The notes beneath the pieces are model-generated. The model worked only from the letters and a program-made list of their open reading frames with translations. It searched no databases and had not been told where the DNA came from. Shown here piece after piece: positions 54,648 to 64,000 of a stretch of DNA of 64,000 nucleotides. How positions within the stretch are numbered: the first letter of the stretch is position 1; each line of letters opens with the position of its first letter. A program made the position numbers and the translations under genes. This DNA is from Cheiracanthium punctorium (lineage: Eukaryota; Arthropoda; Arachnida; Araneae; Cheiracanthiidae), in the NCBI GenBank assembly GCA_038373885.1, contig JAWZYV010012274.1, positions 2,728,001 through 2,792,000 on the forward strand, read 5' to 3'.

Positions 54648-57256
54648 ACTGAATTTTGTTTTATGTAATCTTTAAAAAATTAATTTTGTTAGATAAAATT
54701 GGCTACAACTGAAACATTTGTGATTGGAAGTATGCCTAACAGTTAAAAAATAGAGACCAGGTAATGATTTCTGGACATCTCTGAAAGTAAATTTGTCATT
54801 AAATCTGTCATATGAATGGTATGTGACAAATTATTGAATGAAAAAGAAGTAATTCATTAGTTTTTATATGTTTAATGGCTTACCAATGGAAATGAGATAT
54901 ACAAATGATGAGGTAAAAAGTAATGTTTCTTTTAATCTTTACATCTTAAAATGATCATATCCCACTGCTCTGAAAAATTTTATATAAATATAAAACTGAA
55001 TCCAATATTTAGATTGAAACATTCAAACTACATAATGAAATTTCAAAGCAATTTTTAGTTATAAATAAGTAAAACTAGTATATATACACAATTTATTAAA
55101 TTATAACAATGATTTCAACAAATGTTTATTGGTATAAATTTAAATCTATTTTCTCTCATAGTATCTAAATATTAATGTTCCAAAACAGTGATATACATGA
55201 GGGTATCAATGGTAACAGAGAAAATAAGATAAAAATGTACAGTTATTCATTTTTTGAATAAATTAAGCAGGTAGTTGCATTTTATTTTGCTGAAAAAAAA
55301 AATTGAAAAACAATCATGTAGAAATTTTAATAATCCAAATTTTTATTTTGAAATAGTAGGTGTACCAAAAAGTAAAGTCATTTTTTACATTAAATTCAAG
55401 TAAATAAAATTTTGTCATTAGATTAACAGATTTGCACAGATACAATAGATTCATATTTGTTACATTTTAGAGCAATAATTATATAGATAACTGGTTTTAT
55501 TTTTTTTTCTTAAAAAAATGTTTCGCATATTTTTACGAAAAAAAATCTTATGCATTATCTTTCTTGAAAGGGAAGGATGGTATTGGTGAAAGTGTTTCAA
55601 AAATCGTTAAATTTGTATTACATTTTGCAACATGAATTTTATGGATCTCTTTATTCCCCCCCCCCCTTCCAAGAGATAGAGGGATATGTAAAAATAACGT
55701 TTTGACCCCTACCCTCCATAGGTTATGAATTTTGTCAAATCCTCTTCCATTACAAACTGCACACACATTCTAAATTTCATATTTGCTTCAGTGAATTCTG
55801 CTTTGCGAAATATTGACTTCCAAAAAAGACATTACTTTCGAATTCCTTTAATAATTCATTCTCAATTGTTAAATTAGGTGAAATAAACATTTTTTTGGAA
55901 GATTTATCTATATTTGATTTCAAACATTAAAAGCATTACCCTATGATGGACCATTTTGACATAAATTTTATAAAGCTAGTCATCAGATAGATACGGGGCA
56001 GTTCACATTATCATGCGAGATTAATTTTGATATGTGGGCTTATTTACTAAATGCATTCAAGTTTTTAAAAAATATCATTCAGAAATCATTATGTAATGGT
56101 GTATTACAACAAAAGAAAAGTTATAGAACTTGAAAGTGTTGAATTTGACTTAAATTCCATGCTTTTGTTTAATTCCTAGAACACTTCTCATGTTTATAAT
56201 CCATATACCAAATTAGCAGTCAGCTTCCCTGTTTTAGACAGGATGCTGTTTATAGGAGTAAATGATATCCACACTGTACATCACTATATAAAACAAAAAT
56301 GTTTTAAGTTGTCCTTCCAATTCATTAAATTATAAAACTTGACATGACAATCACAGCTAAATATTCATTTGTCCAGATCAAAGTTCGCAATCTTCTGTAC
56401 ATAATGAAAATTTAATGATGCTTGTCAATGTAAGCACTCGTCATATAGTTAGGTTAATTAAAATGTTTTATGTTATTTTAATGACAGGTCTAGAATTGTC
56501 TGAAATGAGGAAAGGATTTATTTATATAAAGTGAGAAGTTATATTTTTAAGTTATCCTACAGCCCACCAAGCCTCAGCTTTCAGGTGTGATCAAGCAGCT
56601 AAACAAAAAAACTTTTTTCTCCAGCTGTTTTATATAACAAATATTTTAAAAAAGGGAATAATGATATAAAATATTGAGAGAATAACATTTTATTGTTTTG
56701 CGTGCCAGTAGGATGGATCAGTGACATTAAAAACTGACAAAGTGAAGTTTACATGGCAAAGTAGTTCTGATCTCAAAAAGATATACAACTGGACATAATA
56801 ATGTTTCAGTCCACCCCACCCTCATGGTTTTAAGTATAATACTTCTTCACAAGCTTTTGTACCCATTTCAGATGCAGTTTATTTTTCAACAGAAAAACTG
56901 CAAATGATAATTTTTATGTCAAATGAATTAAGTACTATAAAAATTCATTGAAACTCATTGTAGACTAAAGGCAAATAAATACATATTTAGACACAAATAG
57001 GTTATATCACAGCTCACATTTTTATAATCTAAGAAGTAATAACTAAGTACTAAACATACAACTTGCAAACACTTATAAATAAAATACACAGCTGGTCCCA
57101 TATTTACTCATATCCATTCTATCACCTAAGAATGGAAGCAAGAAGTAGATTTGAAGTCCTATAATTTATGTTTAGGACTTTTTTTTAATACATGAATAAT
57201 GCTTCCTAAAATATTATACCAGGTATTTGAAACTGATTAGTAAAGCAATTTTTTGA

Positions 57257-57467
57257 CCCTTTCACACTGTGTCCATAAATGACTCAAAAATTACCTATAC
57301 TGACATATAGGCTGGATGTCCTAATTTGTGCATATAAAGAAAAACTAACTTTCTTTGAAAATCTTACATAAATAAAAATTCTGATTATATTTTTATTACA
57401 ATTTTAAACTCTATTATCAAAAGAAAAATTAGTTCAAAGAGAAATTATTTAATCAGGTCTGAAAGGG
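57257..57467. mobile_element. piggyBac-type MITE, second copy of the CCCTTTCA family
   Basis: Ends CCCTTTCACACTG and GGTCTGAAAGGG. The right flank is TTAA and the left flank is decayed to TTGA. Length (211 bp) and ends match the element at 22344-22551. Confidence 0.75.
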
Positions 57468-58145
57468 TTAAATTTTAACTATATATTTTCATTAGAAAGT
57501 TCTCTAATGATATGCAGTTACTAATTTACGTTTACACAATTTAAGAATTGCCAGTAACTAAGTGAATATTACTTATAAACCAAATACAGTTTTTGTAAAT
57601 TACTTTTTAAAAGCACTGTCACACACAGGGGGTCACCCCTAAAAGGTTTTTTTTTTTTTTTTTTAAATACATGACAACCACATGTCCTAAGATTTTTTAA
57701 ATCAGAAATATACAGTCAATATTTTAAAAAATGACACTCTGATCAAACAGTTTCAAACACCTCATATATAACATCATGAAATATTAATGCAAAAGTATTT
57801 TTAATAATATAAACACAACACAATATAAAATCTCATATTTTGATGCATTTCATTTGCTAAACAGACAGTTAAAATAAATCAAATATTTGATTTGAAGTTT
57901 TAACTATTTATGTTGTAAATTTTTCAGAATAGAAACTGTATTATTAACAATTAACAAAATGAACTATTAAAGATTTTAGGTAATCTTCCAAATTATGATT
58001 ATTGCGATAACAGCTGATCATCAAATAACTGAAGACAATGTAAAAGAGGCATTTAAATACGAAAAATAAGAGACAAATTTTATTTGTATAGCATGCACAT
58101 TTTTGTAAACTGAAAAAAAAAAATCTTTAATGTAAAATTTATGTA

Positions 58146-58627
58146 CAGTCAAACCTCATTAATCCTCGCGCTGCGCAGCCCGCGATTTCCACAAGCATTG
58201 TAGAAGTAGCAAAATTTGCACAACCTGCGATTTCTGCGGGGATGCAATTTTGCTGTCTATTTAACTGTGCAGCCCACTTTTCCCCCGCTCATGGTCTCAT
58301 TTCAGCTTTCTGTGATGTTTAATCGTTTATTTCAATGTGGGTTAACAGATGGTGTTAGTTGTCCACATTTCTGTGAAATATGAGAATTTTTTGCAACATT
58401 TCAGAGCTCGCTTCAAAAAGTATGCAATTTTTGAACTTATTTTGGTAAAAGAAATATGGAGTGAGAGGGTTAAGACAAAAATGCTTAACACAAAATTTCT
58501 CTAGAGGCAAAGAAAAACAGCTCCCAATCGCACCTTGCCTTTTGCAGTTTTATCTGTTGATATGAATTTCGATTAATATGAAAAGATTTTTGTTACATTT
58601 CAACTTTGTCTTAACAGGGCTTGACTG
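58146..58627. mobile_element. Small pogo-like element (CAGTCAAACC ends)
   Basis: CAGTCAAACCTC after TA at the left and GGGCTTGACTG at the right. The interior has CTGCG(A/G)GGG/GCGATTT(C/T) words in its left half. 482 bp, noncoding; the right TA is lost. Confidence 0.5.
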
Positions 58628-58742
58628 CTTTTATAAACATTTTTAAAAAGACAGCATGAACTAAAAATATATATTCTTTATAATTATACAGTAATTTTTA
58701 TACAAGATATGTGTAAAGCATGTCTTAACTCACATACATATG

Positions 58743-59915
58743 CAGGGTGTCCCAAAAACATTGATTTAAGCTTTAATTAATTAAATATCAATCGTACACA
58801 TATATAATGTTACAAGTTATACAAGAAAGGTATAGAATTTTATGAAATCAAATTTTTTCTTTATTTTATCTTAAAGATTTAAACTTTAAAACTCCAAGTG
58901 GTTGTGACATAAAATCCTGTTCACTTCATTCTAGTTTTCATTGCAATGCATCTATAATTTAAATTATCTATAACACCCAGATGTTATAAAATATGTTTTG
59001 ATATTAAAGCTTGTAAATAATTTAGGAGCTTATTTTTAATGATTACAAATTTTCTTATCAAAGTTATTATTTTATTTTAAAGTTGCATGAAAACAACTTC
59101 ATTATTTCCAAAATGCTCAGAGGGTATGTAAAAAATGAAATTTTCTATTTGGTGCCTTCAGCCCCTTCTGTACAAAAAACATTAATAAAATGGTCCTCAC
59201 ATTAATTAGGTACTGCCCAGGTGTAGTGGCTTAAGAACCATTTTATCACACCTTGGGTCCGCGTTTGAATCCCAGCTTGGGCATGGATGTTAACTTGTTC
59301 ATTCCTTCATAGGGGGTACTGCTGGCCACACACTGGGAGTCCCCATAATAAAATGGCCACAATACCTTCAGGCAGTTGTAGTGGACAAAGCGTAATTGGC
59401 AAGTGCCCACCTGTTGAAAAAAATATTTAATTAGGTGATGTACAAATTTTCAGCCTTTCATCATAAAAAGGCCTGAGGTATCTTAAAGTTGATCAGAGGT
59501 TAAATATGAAATGTTATAGCTAGTGTGCATATAATTGTTTCCTTTCATAATTTCGATATGACCCTTGAAATTCAATCATACAGCATGATTTTTTCCCCTT
59601 TAAGAGCCACTGGAAAGTGGTTTAAGCCTGCATATATTTATCATCATATCTTTCTCACACTTTTATAGATAAAATGTTCAAACTTTACACATCACTTCGT
59701 CAGTATTGGGGACACATTTTACTATTTGGGAATTTCATTGTATGGAAGGCCATGTAAAAATTTATTTTTGTAATGACTTATTTAGTTCACTGAAAATTTT
59801 CATAAGATTTCATAAAAATTTTGTACTTTTTTTCAAGTAACTTTGTAAATTATTATACATAATTGATTAGTGTTCAAGAAATAAAAGCAGAGGTCAATGT
59901 CTTTGGGACACTCTG
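58743..59915. mobile_element. TIR element with CAGGGTGTCCCAAA ends, TATG flanks
   Basis: CAGGGTGTCCCAAAAACATT and, reversed, CAGAGTGTCCCAAAGACATT are inverted ends of ~24 bp. TATG directly flanks both (58739-58742, 59916-59919). A SINE is inserted at about 59205-59410. The remainder is AT-rich with no readable transposase. Confidence 0.7.
59205..59410 (+). repeat. tRNA-derived SINE nested in a TIR element
   Basis: GTGTAGTGGCTTAAGAACC (box A-like, 59221) and GCGTTTGAATCCC (box B, 59261-59273) are spaced as in a tRNA. The non-tRNA body (GGGCATGGATGTTAACTTGT, GGGGGTACTGCTGGCC) ends in AAAAAA near 59404-59430. A different family from the 24.1 kb SINE. Confidence 0.7.
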
Positions 59916-62258
59916 TATGTGACAAAGCTGGGAGAATTTATGGACAAAGCAGAATTTTTGAGAAAAATGTGTTCAAAATTTGATAAGAGATTTTTGGCTA
60001 CAGATCTTAGGTATTAATACTCTTAAAATGAATATTAGGCTCATTACAAATTGTCTGCTGTAATTTATTTAATTTTATAAAGGAGAATACTTTATATATT
60101 TAGAATTACTAGAAACCCTCAAATTGCATTGCATTTGAGGGTTTCCTCAATCGTCCATAAGCCCTTTTTCTCCCAATTAGTCACAGACACATAGTGATTT
60201 AATGAGTGGTGACAACTGTATAATAACAAGTGAAAATGGAAGTACTACATGAAAAGTTCTTGAAAATTATTCTGAATTATATCAGGACACTGCTTTTTAG
60301 ACAAACCATGCACACAATGTCAGTGAGTCTATTAATAAACATTTATAGATACAATCGGCACAACGCAAAGTTTTTTCAAAAAAGGCTTCTTTTGTGTCTA
60401 TGCATTGCTTCCAGAATGTGCCTTTAGAACCTAGGTGCAAGCCTCATTGACTCTGTCAGCTATCCTAAAAGCATGTCTTTTCATGCAAGTTTTTAAGTGC
60501 AGAAACAAGTAGTCTGAGGGAGCCAAAGTCAGGACTGTAGGGTGGATGAAGAACTGTCGGCATCTTTTCTGGAGGACATAATTTCTGGACAGTTGACTTA
60601 GTCAAAGAGGCTTGCACCAAGGCTAAAGAGCATTCCAGAGGAGGCCTATCATGACATTCTTTATGCCAGGAAATTTTGCTGGAAACAAGGCATTGATGCT
60701 GGAGGGGGGCCTTTTTTTAAAAAAAAAAAATCTCTTAGTGCATTGCATCTATCGGATCAATAAATATTATTTAATAGACTAATTTTTGGGTAAACCCTGT
60801 ACACACATTTAGAATGAGTACATGATAAAATCTTTATTCTAGGCTACTTTGAGATGGATCGCAAATGTAGCAAAGTGAAAGTAGTAAGCTTTCAAGTAAT
60901 TCTGTTGTTATTTTCTCAATTTGAATACAGAGAACTTGCACATAATTTTCATACTGAAAACAGTGCATATTAAATTTTTTAAAAAGATGTATTAAACACA
61001 ATGAGCAGACATCACAAAATCACACTCAGCTCATGGTCTTCAAAACCCTTTTAGCTGATGGCACAGATGTGTGGAAGACCTGAGAGAATATTTTGAAGGA
61101 TTGCTGTTTGAGTAGTTTCCTGTTCTTTAAAATTCTAAGTTAAAATACATCCATGATTTTTTTGCATGTGTGCAATTATCTACTATTCTGTCACTGCTAC
61201 ACTTAATTCAATTTTAAGGTAGTATGTATTAAAAGTGATTTTTACTTCTTCCAAAAGTAGTAATTTTCAAATTTTGCCAGCATTTACTAATAACTATAAA
61301 CATATAAATTCAAAATATTCATTGATGCACATTAAAAGCCCTCTGCTCAAGAAAACCCCTGGGCAAAAACCTTTGTACAGGTTTGACTGAAGCACATTAT
61401 ATGGGCATAGACAATATTCACTGCTTAAAAGTTATTGCTATTTTTTCTAACATAAAACAACATGGTGCAACGCAAAAATGTTTATTTCATAGTTAAATAG
61501 ATAAGTAATCCAAGGGTGTACTGGGAAATAAATTTCTGTATTTTTGATAGTTTTAAATCAGCTTTTGGCCTATCAAACCAATATTTCAAAGATGACAATT
61601 TTCTAGTTCACTTTTTTTGTTTTTGTATTGAAAAAAAGATATATACTTTAATTTTTCTAATACAAGGAAAATTTCTATAAGCTACTAATTTTCTTGGCTA
61701 TGCCATTGATAAGAATTATCGTGTAATTTTATGTATAGTTAGAAAATGATTTAATAGTGAATTCTAATCACTTCATACAAGAAAAAGGCAAGAGGAAGGG
61801 AGATGAAGGAAGAGTAAACCTTAATTTATAATTATATGAATAAACATGGGAAACCACTTAAATTTCATTAAAAAAGCTGAAGATTCAAACGTATATTTTC
61901 ATACATGTTAATTTTATGACATTCAATGATCAACAACTTGTAAGTGCTTATAAAATAGAGCATTAGTCATATATCTTAAATTTACACAGTCCACATTTCG
62001 ATTTGAATAATAATGACAAGATAAACAGCAAGTAACAAAAATACAAATAATAAAAACATGCAATAAAAAATGCTGACATACAACACTAATTTATAAACTG
62101 AACAAACATTAATGCATGATTAGGAGTGAAAATGAGAATACACTTCAATTTTTAGTTGCTTAGTATTGTTATCACAAATGTTTCAAGAGTTTCCTCATAG
62201 AGCAAAATAAAATTAAATTAGTTCAAAGAATGTAAAAGAAGCTAATTGTGTGCAGGTG

Positions 62259-62597
62259 TCACTTCTTAAATTTTCTTTTGGTTCTGGCTCCTCTGCAGAA
62301 ATCAGAATCATCATCAGACATAACATCTTGTACTGTAGATAGAGTCATTTGATTATTGTTATTGTTGTTGTTACTTCCACTTGGAAGAGAACTGGACGAG
62401 CCTGGGGGTTTATAGTTTGTATACTGAGAAACTATTTGATATAACTGAGCATATTTATCTTCAATGCAATGCTTCTCTTGTAAGAGATGATCTTGTTTTG
62501 ACTTTAACTGCATCTTTTCATTTAATAGGCTATCAAGATCCTGTTGCAAACTGCTAATTTGATCCATTTTGCGCTTTCGACAATTTTGGGCAGCAAC
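62259..62597 (-). CDS. cnc: CNC-family bZIP transcription factor, last coding exon (partial gene)
   Basis: Reading on the - strand from a TATAG acceptor (62599-62598), the exon opens VAAQNCRKRK, the end of the basic region of cap'n'collar/NF-E2 factors. A leucine-zipper helix follows (MDQISSLQQDLDSLLNEK and on, to about residue 55). Then comes a Ser/Gly/Asn-rich tail with seven consecutive Asn, an acidic patch (DDDSD) and a basic end (TKRKFKK) before TAA; 112 residues in all. Family knowledge: CNC factors pair with small Maf proteins on antioxidant-response elements. The CNC domain and first half of the basic region must lie in exons beyond 64000. The tail lacks the Neh3-like hydrophobic end I expect of long CncC/Nrf forms. 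The internal Met at 62567 is inside the basic-zipper and is not a start. NF-E2-like versus CncC cannot be settled from this exon. Confidence 0.86.
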   Translation of the reverse strand, partial: VAAQNCRKRKMDQISSLQQDLDSLLNEKMQLKSKQDHLLQEKHCIEDKYAQLYQIVSQYTNYKPPGSSSSLPSGSNNNNNNNQMTLSTVQDVMSDDDSDFCRGARTKRKFKK

Positions 62598-64000
62598 CTA
62601 TAAAAATTATTTAACTTGTAAAATACAATTTCAATTACATACTTGTATTTACAACATACAACTCACTAAAACTACAGAAAAATACAAAATTAAAAAAAAT
62701 CACTCTAAGTTAATAAAAATGCACATGACATACAAGGTAATATGTTAAAAATACTCTCCCCTCCCTCTGAAAAAAAGTTAAAAGATTTTGTTAAAAACAC
62801 ACATATATAAAACTAGTACAGTACATACATTTAGGGGAATGCAAAGGGTCTACACTTCTTCAGTTGCAAAATCACCAGCCAAAGCACACAGATAAAATGA
62901 CCTATTGGGACTCTTGAAACATATGTGCAGTTTTTATGACTGTCATGTGTTTTTTAAGTTTTAAAATTTAATTACACATGTATTGAAAATCAGTCCATAT
63001 AATTTTAAGAGTCCAATTTTCTGGATACTTTTCACATACTGTTTCACATACTTTAGCAAATCTGTGGATAAAAAAAAGGATTTTAAAAATATGGACTCTG
63101 TTTTATTTTATTTCAAGCTTTTTTTTTTCTCCCCAGAAACAAACTAGACTCATTGAGACTCTTCACTCTGTGCTGTATCATCAGAATTTTTCTGTCTCAT
63201 CCGAGTGCTTTTTAGAACTTGTTTTAAATCTCACACTCTGTTTTGTTCACTTTATCAAATATTATGTGTATACAGAATTTCATCAAACATAAAAAAATTA
63301 AATGCATCTTCTCTTAAAATTATTTTATTACTATATATATTTACAGGATTCAAATGTTTTTTATCGCTTTCAAGATCAACATAATTAAAGTTAATCAACA
63401 ATTATACTCCGAGAAGTGTCTCTTGGGTAAAGAGTTAAGTGAAGAATATATGAACAATTTAGCAAAAGAAAGGAAGCTTGATCATGTATAGATATTTAGA
63501 GGGTGGTTCATACTTAAAATTCTTTCTTCAGAGTGGTGTACAGCAAAAGAGATTTCCATAGAAAATAATTAGTCTGAAAACTCACCACCAGATAGCATTT
63601 CACAATTTCTTAATGTGTACAAAACAGACAAATACACAAAATACATGCAATAATCTTATTGCTTCAAATTTTGGCATTCTTTTCCATAGTCCTATAGCTG
63701 CTACTAGAACTTTACAAACTCCTTCTGTGGTCCAATATTGGCATAAAGCTGCAGATGCAGAAGTGCCATTTTGGTGAAAGTTTCTCAAGTAATACCTCAT
63801 CTTACTTTCTGAAAATTAACATTCTCAGGAAGATCAATGAAGAGGATATGAAGTAAATGTTCTATATCTGCATGGCAGGAGAATTTGCATATCAGAAACT
63901 ATAACATTGTGAATTGCTATATAGCAGCATTTTCACCAATTTTGTTCTACAAGAAATCTATGTCATGGTCTCATTTAGGTTTTTTGTAAATTTGTCATTC
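62598..64000 (-). other. Intron/upstream sequence of the CNC bZIP gene
   Basis: I looked on the - strand for the expected upstream exon (CNC domain ending in a basic RRRGKNK-like segment with a GT donor) and did not see one. Short open frames here are AT-rich and match nothing. The intron therefore probably runs off the window. Confidence 0.5.

Larger units (their letters stand above)
51713..62258. other. Convergent intergenic region / 3' UTRs
   Basis: Between the stop codons of TPC1 (+) and the CNC bZIP gene (-). Contains a pogo-like element (52.2-53.5 kb), a hAT-like element (53.8-54.6 kb), a piggyBac MITE (57.3 kb), a small CAGTCAAACC element (58.1 kb) and a TIR element with a nested SINE (58.7-59.9 kb). 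54648-57256 and 59916-62258 are AT-rich with no gene seen. The last few hundred bases are probably the bZIP 3' UTR; the nearest reverse AATAAA is at about 61480. Confidence 0.6.

Noticed and set aside
62259..62567. Treating the Met at 62567 as the start of a 102-aa protein
   Set aside because: The codons upstream (VAAQNCRKRK) are the CNC basic region and continue in frame to a splice acceptor; the Met is internal to the bZIP.
1..64000. CRISPR arrays, bacterial operons, prophage or rRNA genes
   Set aside because: Split genes, SINEs and TIR elements show a eukaryotic nuclear locus; the tandem arrays lack direct-repeat/unique-spacer structure and no rRNA core sequence was seen.

Overview
The window is a eukaryotic nuclear segment that is strongly AT-rich, intron-rich and full of repeats. 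Two host genes can be supported. The main one is a complete two-pore channel gene of TPC1 type (TPCN1-like) on the + strand. It has 18 coding exons between 4885 and 51712, every splice phase closes, and it gives one 818-residue protein. The second is the last coding exon of a CNC-family bZIP transcription factor (cap'n'collar / Nrf-like) on the - strand at 62259-62597; its upstream exons lie beyond the right edge. The two genes converge.

The organism is an animal, most likely an arthropod. A chelicerate such as a spider is my guess from the Cnc-type zipper, the kilobase-scale introns, the AT richness and the mix of tRNA-derived SINEs, piggyBac/pogo/mariner MITEs and Penelope-like elements. 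Species is not determinable here.

Layout: 1-4884 is upstream sequence packed with short inverted-repeat elements (piggyBac-type, TA-flanked, a GC-rich Harbinger-like one). 4885-51712 is the channel gene. Intron 1 carries a 2.8 kb foldback element with tandem repeats in its arms. Intron 7 (9.7 kb) carries two Penelope-like retroelement remnants arranged as hairpins, with hammerhead-ribozyme motifs, and a third remnant lies in intron 8. Intron 11 carries a degenerate ~150 bp tandem array. The intron after exon 14 is a minor-spliceosome (U12) AT-AC intron that also houses a deleted mariner. 51713-62258 is intergenic / 3' UTR sequence with pogo-, hAT- and piggyBac-like elements and a SINE nested in a TIR element. 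62598-64000 is intron or upstream sequence of the bZIP gene.

The channel protein has two six-helix domains, TPC-type selectivity filters, the four basic residues known to bind PI(3,5)P2 in mammalian TPC1, a positively charged second S4, luminal N-glycosylation sites and an unusually complete EF-hand loop in the linker between the domains. It is expected in endosomal/lysosomal membranes. No operon-like relation between the two host genes is implied.
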